DNA of 23,354 bases from Mucinivorans sp036654415 (GTDB lineage: Bacteria > Bacteroidota > Bacteroidia > Bacteroidales > Rikenellaceae), in the NCBI GenBank assembly GCA_036654415.1, contig JAVVSB010000032.1, positions 1 through 23,354 on the forward strand. The letters run 5' to 3'. This document shows positions 9,277-16,171 of this stretch, piece by piece. How positions within the stretch are numbered: the stretch's first letter is position 1; each line of letters starts with the position of its first letter. The notes beneath the pieces were generated by a model. It had not been told where the DNA came from, searched no databases, and was given only the letters and a program-made list of their open reading frames with translations. Made by a program: the position numbers and the translations under genes.

Positions 9277-10041
9277 TTAGTGTTTTATAATCTGCACCTT
9301 GGTTAACATTTCAAGCACAGTCACCGCATTATATAGTGCAGCTCGGGTCTCTTGATACTGCACTGTGGCTGTGGCACGGCGACTTCTTTCTAGTGAGAGA
9401 GTTATAATATCAATACGACCATTGGCAAAATCGCGCTCCGAAATCCTCATCTGAGCATTATAAAGAGCTACGGCTTCGGCCCTAACCTTGAGTAAGGAGA
9501 GATTTTTGTTTACCTCATTATACGCCTCAAGAATCATCAACTGACGGTCTTCAAGGGTCTTTACAGATTCATACTCAACCTGACGAATGCGACTACGAAC
9601 AACGTCATTCTTATTCCTGCGCGCAAAAATATCATCTAGAGGCACTGTAATGGCCACACCTAGGTTATACCAACTCTGAGTATGGCGACTTGAAGACTCA
9701 CCCATAATGGGTGGTCCAACCTCCCCAGTGGCCTGAATCATATAGGAGCTATTGGTCCCGTATTGATAGTTGCCCTGAAGACGAAAATACTTAAGCCAAT
9801 CTTTTTTGGAGATTTTAAGCAACAACTGCTCCTCGCGCACACGCTCATCCAACATCTTGACATCGGCATAGGATTTGGCTGCATCCAAGAACACAGCAAT
9901 AGGCGGAAGTTGGATATTGTCGAGCTCAACACTATCGAGTGAATTATTAGGCATAAGGGATACGCCCCCATCCTTAGGTGCTTGTGCCAACACCACAGAA
10001 AAGCTCATGAGTGAGAACAGTAATATAAAGTTTTTTTTCAC
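9277..10041 (-). CDS. Half-length TolC/OEP-like outer-membrane protein
   Basis: This 254-residue exported protein has a signal peptide (residues 1-19, ending VVLA before QAPK). It has one helix/strand/strand/helix unit of the outer-membrane efflux protein type: a helix at about 48-85, two strands around 86-137 (including YQYGTNSSY and SWYNLGVAITVPL), and long helices from about 140 to the end with SERDFANGRIDIITLSLERS. Full TolC proteins have two such units and about 400-450 residues, so this is half size and would need more copies to build a barrel. The start codon is GTG (bases 10041-10039), flanked on each side by eight A's in the coding strand. As first gene of the operon, directly before the Wzc-like gene, it is the best candidate for the outer-membrane exit channel; no Wza-type gene is present. 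Confidence 0.82.
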   Translation of the reverse strand: MKKNFILLFSLMSFSVVLAQAPKDGGVSLMPNNSLDSVELDNIQLPPIAVFLDAAKSYADVKMLDERVREEQLLLKISKKDWLKYFRLQGNYQYGTNSSYMIQATGEVGPPIMGESSSRHTQSWYNLGVAITVPLDDIFARRNKNDVVRSRIRQVEYESVKTLEDRQLMILEAYNEVNKNLSLLKVRAEAVALYNAQMRISERDFANGRIDIITLSLERSRRATATVQYQETRAALYNAVTVLEMLTKVQIIKH

Positions 10042-10078
10042 TTTTTTTTAAGTATGAGTAGAACAATATAAGTGACAG

Positions 10079-10086
10079 CAAAGATA
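10079..10086 (-). promoter_or_regulatory. Putative -7 element of the leftward EPS operon
   Basis: On the - strand this reads TATCTTTG, a perfect match to the Bacteroidota -7 consensus TAnnTTTG. Transcription would begin near 10072, about 30 bases before the GTG start of the TolC-like gene. I see no good TTTG -33 box at the usual distance, only AT-rich sequence, so the promoter may be weak or activator-dependent. Confidence 0.6.
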
Positions 10087-10138
10087 CACATTTTACAGTC
10101 TAAATATACGTTAGTATAAAATAATTTGTATAACAAAT

Positions 10139-10177
10139 AAAATTGGGTCCAAACCATGATGGCTTGGACCCAATTTT
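10139..10177 (-). terminator. Intrinsic terminator after the LruC-domain gene
   Basis: A 14-bp perfect stem (arms 10139-10152 and 10164-10177, core TTGGGTCCAA) extends with two more pairs after a mismatch around an ATGAT loop. On the - strand it is followed by a T-rich run, and it lies 18 bases past the stop of the LruC gene. Its AT ends are symmetrical, so it could work in both directions. It insulates the EPS operon promoter at 10079-10086 from LruC transcription. Confidence 0.85.
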
Positions 10178-10194
10178 ATTACTTTTTGTGACAA

Positions 10195-11535
10195 TTATAC
10201 CATTGGCACTAACATATCTTGATTTCTGTTCTTGTCGTAATACCATGTTTTACAATCCAGGCCTCCAGATGTTGCCCACTGTTTAAACTGAGGGTATGCA
10301 TCAGTGATGTCGTATTCAACCTTATTCTTCCCAGCTGCTGTTTCAACCACTTTGCTCTCGTAAAGGTGCTGAATCTTTGTTGGGATGTTGATTGCCCAAA
10401 CAAGATTGGTATTGGATGTATATGACTGTGTACACTTGTCGGTAAGATTACTCTTGTTCCTACATTTCCAATACTCAGCTTCACCATGAGATGTTGGTGC
10501 GTAACCAGCACAGTGGATTTCATAGAGTTGGTAATTGTCGCTTGGCACCTCTTTTGCAATGAAGAAGTTAATTTTACCATCTTTCAGAGTCTCAATATCA
10601 ACAGCCTTATCAAATATAATACTTACAGTAACCTCTACCAATTGGTTTTCGAACAACGTTTTTTGCGTTCTCAAGCTATTGATTAAGGTCGAGTTAGTGT
10701 TTTTATTGGCTTTGATACCACCAATAGCAAAGGCGACAGGACCATCAGATTTATCCAAAGAGATTTTGGTAATGGTCACCTTATCACGCGCATTCTTAGA
10801 ATTTGTTACTTGGCAACCATAATCTTTATTGACATTGCTAGCACGAACATCATCCAACTGCATATAGAATTCGAATGGAAGAGTACCACCCAAAGATGCC
10901 ACACGGAATGTGGCAGTCAACACATCAATTTGGTTTTTGTTATTAGAAAGGCTAGCAAGATGAACACTATAATTAATGACCACGTCATTAAAATCATAGT
11001 CTCCATATGCTGGATAGAGGTCCTCGAACATCAAGGTACCCATACCGTACGCTGGGATTACTGTTTCGGGATTGGTGGGTTTCCGAAAATCACCACCTCT
11101 AGAAGAGGGAGCAGCCGCATGAATCTCGGAAACTTCTTTACTGTCAGCTGGGACAGCATAAGAGATAGAGCCAGCCACAACAGGAAGTTCAATGGCAGCA
11201 GAAAGAGAGCCCTCTTTTTGGTATTGAACCTTAATCTTGTCAACAGCTGTAGGAATGCTGAGGGTCATAGGAGCAACGCCTTTGCCAACAAAGAAAGAGC
11301 TGAAAGGCTCAGAGGCATCGGGCATAGAGAGGTAAACCATCGTTTGATGGGCATCAGAGGTAAAATTGGTGGTGACGTTCTGAGTCATCCTCCAATCAAA
11401 ATTAGACGGCACCACCATGTCTGTGAATGATGTAACAGGAGCAACAGGACTATCACCTGATAGTTGCTTGGCACAAGAGACCGTCAAAGCCGCACTAAAC
11501 AGCAATGCACTGATTGATAAGGTTGTTTTGTTCAT
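10195..11535 (-). CDS. LruC domain (DUF4842) surface lipoprotein
   Basis: This 446-residue exported lipoprotein has a signal sequence ending in TVSC, with C21 as the lipidation site. An N-terminal segment MVVPSNFDWRMTQNVTTN (39-56) is the strand typical of Bacteroidota LruC proteins. The diagnostic motif FEDLYPAYGDYDFNDVVIN (169-187) opens the LruC domain; its aspartates D178, D180 and D183 resemble a calcium-binding loop. The DUF4842 part runs to the C-terminus, with GYAPTSHGEAEY, VWAINIP and a closing FKQWATSGG...WYYDKN pattern. The biochemical function of the family is unknown. The gene is monocistronic with its own promoter and terminator, and sits between the two divergent EPS operons. 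A role as a cell-surface or matrix protein is inference from that position only. Confidence 0.88.
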   Translation of the reverse strand: MNKTTLSISALLFSAALTVSCAKQLSGDSPVAPVTSFTDMVVPSNFDWRMTQNVTTNFTSDAHQTMVYLSMPDASEPFSSFFVGKGVAPMTLSIPTAVDKIKVQYQKEGSLSAAIELPVVAGSISYAVPADSKEVSEIHAAAPSSRGGDFRKPTNPETVIPAYGMGTLMFEDLYPAYGDYDFNDVVINYSVHLASLSNNKNQIDVLTATFRVASLGGTLPFEFYMQLDDVRASNVNKDYGCQVTNSKNARDKVTITKISLDKSDGPVAFAIGGIKANKNTNSTLINSLRTQKTLFENQLVEVTVSIIFDKAVDIETLKDGKINFFIAKEVPSDNYQLYEIHCAGYAPTSHGEAEYWKCRNKSNLTDKCTQSYTSNTNLVWAINIPTKIQHLYESKVVETAAGKNKVEYDITDAYPQFKQWATSGGLDCKTWYYDKNRNQDMLVPMV

Positions 11536-11583
11536 TCTATTTATGATTTATGTTAAAACTTATACACCATCTAAACTATGTCA

Positions 11584-11617
11584 CAAAGGTATGAATTATT
11601 TTTTTATAAAAAACAAA
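11584..11617 (-). promoter_or_regulatory. Bacteroidota-type promoter of the LruC gene
   Basis: On the - strand this reads TTTG (11617-11614), 22 bases, then TACCTTTG (11591-11584). This is the best -33/-7 pair of the window and fits the Bacteroidota consensus TTTG / TAnnTTTG. Transcription would start near 11577, giving a leader of about 40 bases before the ATG at 11535. The spacer is almost pure A and T. Confidence 0.75.
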
Positions 11618-11840
11618 TAAATCTACTTATTTTATAAAAAAATTCACCGCAGTAAATCAGATAAGAACCACAGAGGCACACTAAACTTAACTAAAATAAT
11701 ACAAATAGAGTACTACACCTGATTTACGATATATAAAATACAGTATATCAACACATATATACAATTTAGATGTATGACAATAAAATAAACTGCAAATAAT
11801 TGTTTTTGATTTCATTATGACAATAATGGTAAAAAATTCA

Positions 11841-11848
11841 TATCTTTG
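11841..11848 (+). promoter_or_regulatory. -7 element of the histidine kinase/EPS operon
   Basis: TATCTTTG lies 26 bases before the ATG at 11875, giving a predicted start near 11855 and a short leader. A TTTG lies at 11805-11808 but is about 32 bases away, further than usual, so the -33 box is poor or absent. The spacing to the gene and the perfect -7 match make this the likely promoter for the five-gene operon. Confidence 0.65.
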
Positions 11849-11874
11849 TTAAACAAAAAAAATACAGATGTTTT

Positions 11875-13821
11875 ATGCTACACAACTGGGACAAAATAAT
11901 AGTTGCCATACTCTTTACCTTTTGTATTGGGACTGCTCGTGCCAGTATAGGTAATGAGGTGCTTATTATTGACTCATACGGGGTAGACTACCAATGGTCA
12001 AGTTCTATAATTGATGGCATAAAGAGCACATTAAGTGATAATTTCTCGGGTTTAGGACTAAATATTGAGTACCTCTCGACCGAGCGTTTCAACGACCCTG
12101 CGGTATGGGTGGACCGTATCAACATGGTGCTTAGCAACTACACATCCACCATGCCTGCGGCAATAGTGCTTATTTCAGACGAGGCTTGGATGTCGTACCG
12201 AGCGGCTGACAATGCCCGTTTTAAGGATGTTCCGCTGTTTTTGTGTGCCGTTAAACCACACTCTTTGGATTTGGTAAAATATACCACAAAACTCACCTCA
12301 CTGACGCTTGACGATTTCACACCGACTAAAACCGAGATGCAGCAATATAACGCTAAGGCCGTTTTGCGAGTGCTAAATATAGATGGCTACATAAGGTTAA
12401 TAACCAACACGATAAAAAATCTTGATAGATATGCAATTATCACCGATAACCGTTTTTATGGCATCTATACACGACTATTGCTGGAACAGCACTTCAAGAA
12501 AACTATGCAGCCGTACCCAGTAGAATACCTTGATGCACGTTTTATAACCACAGACACCCTATTGAGTCGCCTTAACGACATAACTCCATCTACTGGCGTT
12601 TTACTCACCTCATGGCTCACAGGACAGATTGGGTATGAGTACTCGAAGAACTATATCTACAATCGTATGTCTTCGGTCATTAAGACACCTATATTCATCA
12701 CCAACGATATTGGACTATCGAGTGATAATTTTCTTGGTGGGTATTACTTCGATGCCCTGTTTTGGGGCGAACAGACTGGTGAACAAATTATGAATCGCCT
12801 AAAATGGCGCAGTTCCAGCAATAACAAAAGCATTATGGAGTCACAGTGCAATGTAAATTGGGAGGTACTCGAAAAGTTTAATATTTCAAAAACTTTACTA
12901 CCCAAGGATACGGTTTACATCAATAAGCGACAATCTATCTGGGCGGAATACTATCGGGAGTTGATAATCGCAGGGGTGATTCTAATGTTACTCGCGATGA
13001 ACTACGCTTATGTATTGCGGGGCAACATAAGACTCAAACGAGCTCAAAAGATAGCCCAGCAGTCTATTGTTGAGGCATCACGAGCCAATGCAAATTTAAT
13101 TCAAACACAAGAGCATCTAAAAATTGCACTCGTAAAAGCCGAAGCCGCCGACCGCCTAAAATCATCATTTATCAGCAATATGGACCACGAAATTCGCACG
13201 CCCCTGAATGCAATAGTTGGTTTTTCAAGCCTGATAACAACCATGGAAGATAAAGAAGATATAGAGATGGCGGCACTGCAGATTGCTGAAAACAGCGAGA
13301 TACTACTAAAAATAGTAAGGGGTATTATTGACGTCTCGCAACTGGAGGCGGGCACAGCTGAGTTCAACTACCAAAAGGTAAACTTGAGCTGGCTGTTCGA
13401 TGACCTTATACAAATTTGCAATGCAAAATGCCGAGCTGGGGTGAGTGTCAAATTTTGCCATCCAGAAAAACCAATCTCGATGATTACAGAACCCACTAGG
13501 GTACTTCAGGTACTAAGCAACTTAGCCGAAAACGCTATTAAATTCACTTATAACGGCACGATTGAGCTCGGCTATTTCCAGTATGACGAACAGTGGATAG
13601 AATTTTATGTGCGAGACACAGGTATTGGAATGCATAAAGAGGAGGTGGACAAAATTTTCGAGAGATTCTACAAATCAGATATGTATGTGCAAGGGACAGG
13701 CCTGGGGCTGTCAATTGCAAAACAGATTGTAGAAACCCTGGCTGGTAAGTGGGGAGTAGAGTCGGTTTTTGGCGTGGGCTCTCGTTTTTGGTTTAGACTG
13801 AAAAAGTATAACAATAAATAA
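11875..13821 (+). CDS. Membrane sensor histidine kinase with periplasmic substrate-binding-like domain
   Basis: This 648-residue sensor kinase has an N-terminal signal/membrane segment (about 7-23) and a large periplasmic domain (about 25-355) whose alternating strands and helices look like a type 1 ABC substrate-binding fold (EVLIIDSYGVDYQWSSSII at the start). A transmembrane helix follows (about 362-380), then a coiled-coil linker (386-430), HisKA and HATPase_c. H438 in MDHEIRTPLNAI is the phosphorylated His; the residue before it is Asp where most relatives have Ser. The ATP site is intact: N553 in NLAENAIKF, DTGIGM (581-586), FERFYK, and GTGLGLS (607-613). There is no receiver domain, so the phosphate probably goes to the protein encoded eight bases downstream. 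The ligand is unknown; a sugar or small metabolite would suit the fold. Confidence 0.92.
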   Translation: MLHNWDKIIVAILFTFCIGTARASIGNEVLIIDSYGVDYQWSSSIIDGIKSTLSDNFSGLGLNIEYLSTERFNDPAVWVDRINMVLSNYTSTMPAAIVLISDEAWMSYRAADNARFKDVPLFLCAVKPHSLDLVKYTTKLTSLTLDDFTPTKTEMQQYNAKAVLRVLNIDGYIRLITNTIKNLDRYAIITDNRFYGIYTRLLLEQHFKKTMQPYPVEYLDARFITTDTLLSRLNDITPSTGVLLTSWLTGQIGYEYSKNYIYNRMSSVIKTPIFITNDIGLSSDNFLGGYYFDALFWGEQTGEQIMNRLKWRSSSNNKSIMESQCNVNWEVLEKFNISKTLLPKDTVYINKRQSIWAEYYRELIIAGVILMLLAMNYAYVLRGNIRLKRAQKIAQQSIVEASRANANLIQTQEHLKIALVKAEAADRLKSSFISNMDHEIRTPLNAIVGFSSLITTMEDKEDIEMAALQIAENSEILLKIVRGIIDVSQLEAGTAEFNYQKVNLSWLFDDLIQICNAKCRAGVSVKFCHPEKPISMITEPTRVLQVLSNLAENAIKFTYNGTIELGYFQYDEQWIEFYVRDTGIGMHKEEVDKIFERFYKSDMYVQGTGLGLSIAKQIVETLAGKWGVESVFGVGSRFWFRLKKYNNK

Positions 13822-13829
13822 CAACAGTA

Positions 13830-14195
13830 ATGAAACAGAAAATATTTGTCGTGGACGACAAAATAACAATTGCAAAAATTATTTGCGCCTACCTATCAAC
13901 AGAATACGACTTCGAGTATTTCGACAACCCCATGCCATGCTTAGAAAGGCTAAAAGGCGATGATTTGCCAAACCTAATCATCTCGGATATTTTGATGCCC
14001 AATATGCGCGGAGATATATTTTTGGATAGACTCAAGGACAACCCTCGACTCAAAGACATTCCCGTCATTATGCTCTCTAGCGAGGATAGTAGCAGTGAAA
14101 GAATCAGATTGTTGCAAAACGGAGCTGATGACTACATCGTCAAGCCATTCAACCCATTGGAGTTGAAAATAAGAATAAAAAAGATAATTTCTTAA
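13830..14195 (+). CDS. Stand-alone CheY-like response regulator
   Basis: This 121-residue protein is a single receiver domain without a DNA-binding or enzymatic output. All phosphorylation residues are present: acidic pair D9-D10, phospho-acceptor D53 in LIISDILMP, S83 in VIMLSSED, and K105 in DYIVKPFNP. It lies eight bases after the histidine kinase gene and four before the phosphoglycosyl transferase gene, so the three are almost certainly co-transcribed and translationally close. It must act by protein-protein contact. The neighbour suggests that a glycan-assembly enzyme, for instance the sugar transferase, could be its target, but that is inference. A partner regulator elsewhere in the genome is an alternative. 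Confidence 0.92.
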   Translation: MKQKIFVVDDKITIAKIICAYLSTEYDFEYFDNPMPCLERLKGDDLPNLIISDILMPNMRGDIFLDRLKDNPRLKDIPVIMLSSEDSSSERIRLLQNGADDYIVKPFNPLELKIRIKKIIS

Positions 14196-14199
14196 AACT

Positions 14200-14982
14200 A
14201 TGGCAACCAATCCACTCGAATCGTTTAAGTTACCTCTTTGGAAACGAACATTTGACATATTAACCTCAAGTGTAGCATTAATTGTGCTCTCCCCATTCCT
14301 GATTTTAATAACCATAGCCATCTGTCTGGAAAGCCGTGGCCCCATAATCTACAAGTCTAAAAGAGTTGGCAGCAACTACAAAATATTCGATTTCCTAAAA
14401 TTTCGTACGATGTATGTTGGGTCGGATAAACGCCTCAAACAGTTGGGTAAATTAAACCAATACACTGACCCAAAAGAGGCACAACTCCAGGCCAATGTTT
14501 TGGGTGATGTCTCATACGAGAACATGGTGGTCAGTGATGATGTATTGCTTGTATCGGACGAATTTACAGTATCAGAAGAGAACTACTTAGACAAAAAAGG
14601 GGCAGAGCAAGAGAATGCTTTTGTCAAGATTGAGAACGACCCACGGATTACCAAACTAGGACGCGTGATGCGTAAATACAGTATCGATGAGCTGCCACAG
14701 CTAATCAATATACTCAAGGGCGATATGTCGGTTGTAGGTAATCGCCCACTACCACTATATGAGGCCGAGATGCTCACACAGGACGATTACGCCGAACGTT
14801 TCTTTGCCCCCTCGGGGCTAACTGGACTTTGGCAGGTAGAAAAACGTGGTAATGCAGGTAAACTCTCGGCCGAAGAACGAAAAGCACTCGATGGCAAATA
14901 TGCCCGCGAATTTTCGTTGTCCATGGACCTTAAAATTATAATGAAGACCTTTACAGCCTTTATACAAAAAGAAAACGTCTGA
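14200..14982 (+). CDS. Bacterial sugar transferase (phosphoglycosyl transferase, initiating enzyme)
   Basis: This 260-residue enzyme starts glycan assembly by transferring a sugar-phosphate from a nucleotide sugar to undecaprenyl phosphate at the inner face of the membrane. A re-entrant/membrane helix spans about 18-40. FLKFRTM (65-71), NDPRITKLGRVMRKYSIDELPQL (split here as 146-155 and 156-168), with the catalytic D163-E164 pair, GDMSVVGNRPLPLYE and LTGLWQV are the family signatures. It lacks the four N-terminal helices of WcaJ/WbaP and so is of the short PglC-like membrane topology. Between FRTM and NDPR it carries an acidic insertion (about 78-145) much longer than in the minimal enzymes. 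The C-terminus KENV is common in Bacteroidota members. The gene follows the receiver gene by four bases. Confidence 0.92.
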   Translation: MATNPLESFKLPLWKRTFDILTSSVALIVLSPFLILITIAICLESRGPIIYKSKRVGSNYKIFDFLKFRTMYVGSDKRLKQLGKLNQYTDPKEAQLQANVLGDVSYENMVVSDDVLLVSDEFTVSEENYLDKKGAEQENAFVKIENDPRITKLGRVMRKYSIDELPQLINILKGDMSVVGNRPLPLYEAEMLTQDDYAERFFAPSGLTGLWQVEKRGNAGKLSAEERKALDGKYAREFSLSMDLKIIMKTFTAFIQKENV

Positions 14983-14989
14983 GACAAAA

Positions 14990-16171
14990 ATGAAATCAAT
15001 AGAGATAATATTCTACGTGGCTGCCTTTGTAGTATTTTACACTTACATAGGGTATGGGATATTACTCTACTTGTTGGTCAGAATAAAAGAGGCACTCAAA
15101 AAACCTCAAAGCAAAACTCTACCCGAGCACCTACCCGAGGTAACCATGCTGATTGCGGCCTACAACGAACAGGATATTGTACAGCATAAGATGACCAACA
15201 CGCTGCTATTGGACTACCCCACACAGCTACTTAAGATAGTATGGGTGACCGATGGCTCAACCGACAGCACAAATGAACACCTAAAGGCCTATCCCCAGGT
15301 GGAGGTACTCTTTAACGCACCACGACAGGGTAAATCGGCAGCTGTAAATCGTGCCATGAACTTTATTCACACACCCATTGTTGTCTTTACCGATGCCAAT
15401 ACCATGCTCTGCAAGGAGGCCATAAAAGAGATGGTCACCGAATTCACCGACCCCAAAGTGGGCTGCGTGGCAGGCGAAAAAAGGGTCTCGAGGCCAGAAC
15501 TGGGCAATGCTTCTTCGACCGAAGGGGCATATTGGAGGTACGAATCACTGCTCAAATCGCTAGACTACCGCCTCTATTCGACCGTGGGGGCAGCAGGAGA
15601 ACTATTCGCCATACGCACAGAGCTATATGTAAAGTTAACCAGCGACACCCTGCTCGATGATTTTGTGATGTCGATGACCATAGCCCAACGGGGCTACAAA
15701 ATAGCATATTGCCAAAAAGCATATGCCGTAGAAAGTTCATCACAAGATATATCCCAAGAGGCCAAGCGCAAAGTGAGAATAGCCGCTGGAGGATTACAAT
15801 CCATAACTAGATTGTACGCGCTACTAAACCCATTTAGATATGGAGTATTAAGTTTTCAATACATTTCACACCGTGTACTACGTTGGTCTGTGGCTCCGAT
15901 TCTCTTTTTTGCACTCCTGCCGCTTAATATTATTTTGGCCTGGAGTTACAATTGGAACTGGTTATATAGTGTAATACTGGTTCTACAACTACTCTTCTAT
16001 GCGTTGGCAACAGCGGGGTGGATGGCTAATAAACGGCAGATAAAAAACAAACTGTTTTTTATACCTTACTACTTTTTATTCATGAATCTATGCGTTATTG
16101 AAGGATTCGCCTACCTTAGGCGACACCACGGCAGTGGCGTATGGGAAAAAGCACAACGAAACAATGGGTAA
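14990..16171 (+). CDS. Processive-type GT2 glycosyltransferase with membrane segments
   Basis: This 393-residue protein resembles the cellulose synthase/poly-GlcNAc synthase-like GT2 enzymes. An N-terminal membrane segment (about 5-30) is followed by the catalytic domain: AAYNEQD (56-62), DGSTDST (88-94), RQGKSAAVN, TDAN (134-137, DxD site), GAAGELFAIR, and DDF (223-225) at the place of the catalytic base. The QxxRW equivalent is KRKVRIAAGG (259-268), a common variant in this subgroup. Three or four C-terminal membrane segments (about 300-318, 324-345, 355-372) follow, and the ending GVWEKAQR is usual. It could elongate the glycan or add one sugar; the sequence does not decide. It starts seven bases after the sugar transferase stop and overlaps the EEP gene. 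Confidence 0.9.
   Translation: MKSIEIIFYVAAFVVFYTYIGYGILLYLLVRIKEALKKPQSKTLPEHLPEVTMLIAAYNEQDIVQHKMTNTLLLDYPTQLLKIVWVTDGSTDSTNEHLKAYPQVEVLFNAPRQGKSAAVNRAMNFIHTPIVVFTDANTMLCKEAIKEMVTEFTDPKVGCVAGEKRVSRPELGNASSTEGAYWRYESLLKSLDYRLYSTVGAAGELFAIRTELYVKLTSDTLLDDFVMSMTIAQRGYKIAYCQKAYAVESSSQDISQEAKRKVRIAAGGLQSITRLYALLNPFRYGVLSFQYISHRVLRWSVAPILFFALLPLNIILAWSYNWNWLYSVILVLQLLFYALATAGWMANKRQIKNKLFFIPYYFLFMNLCVIEGFAYLRRHHGSGVWEKAQRNNG

Larger units (their letters stand above)
11536..11874. other. Divergent intergenic region between LruC and histidine kinase genes
   Basis: This 339-base region is very AT-rich and holds no gene that I can support. It contains the LruC promoter (11584-11617, - strand) and the histidine kinase -7 element (11841-11848, + strand). 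Between them is an inverted repeat GTAAATCAG (11652-11660) and CTGATTTAC (11719-11727), separated by 58 bases, which could be a looped operator or chance. Two similar runs of Ts followed by ATAAAAAA lie near 11600 and 11632. Confidence 0.6.

Noticed and set aside
10810..11430. A 206-codon open frame on the + strand antisense to the LruC gene
   Set aside because: Its translation has no family motif or plausible domain composition, and the opposite strand carries a clear LruC/DUF4842 protein with promoter and terminator.
13974..14345. A 123-codon - strand frame across the receiver and sugar transferase genes
   Set aside because: It is antisense to two strongly supported genes and has no motif.
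16098..16163. Upstream start for the EEP protein
   Set aside because: It would overlap the GT2 gene by 74 bases, while the ATG at 16164 gives a typical short overlap and puts the first membrane helix near the N-terminus.
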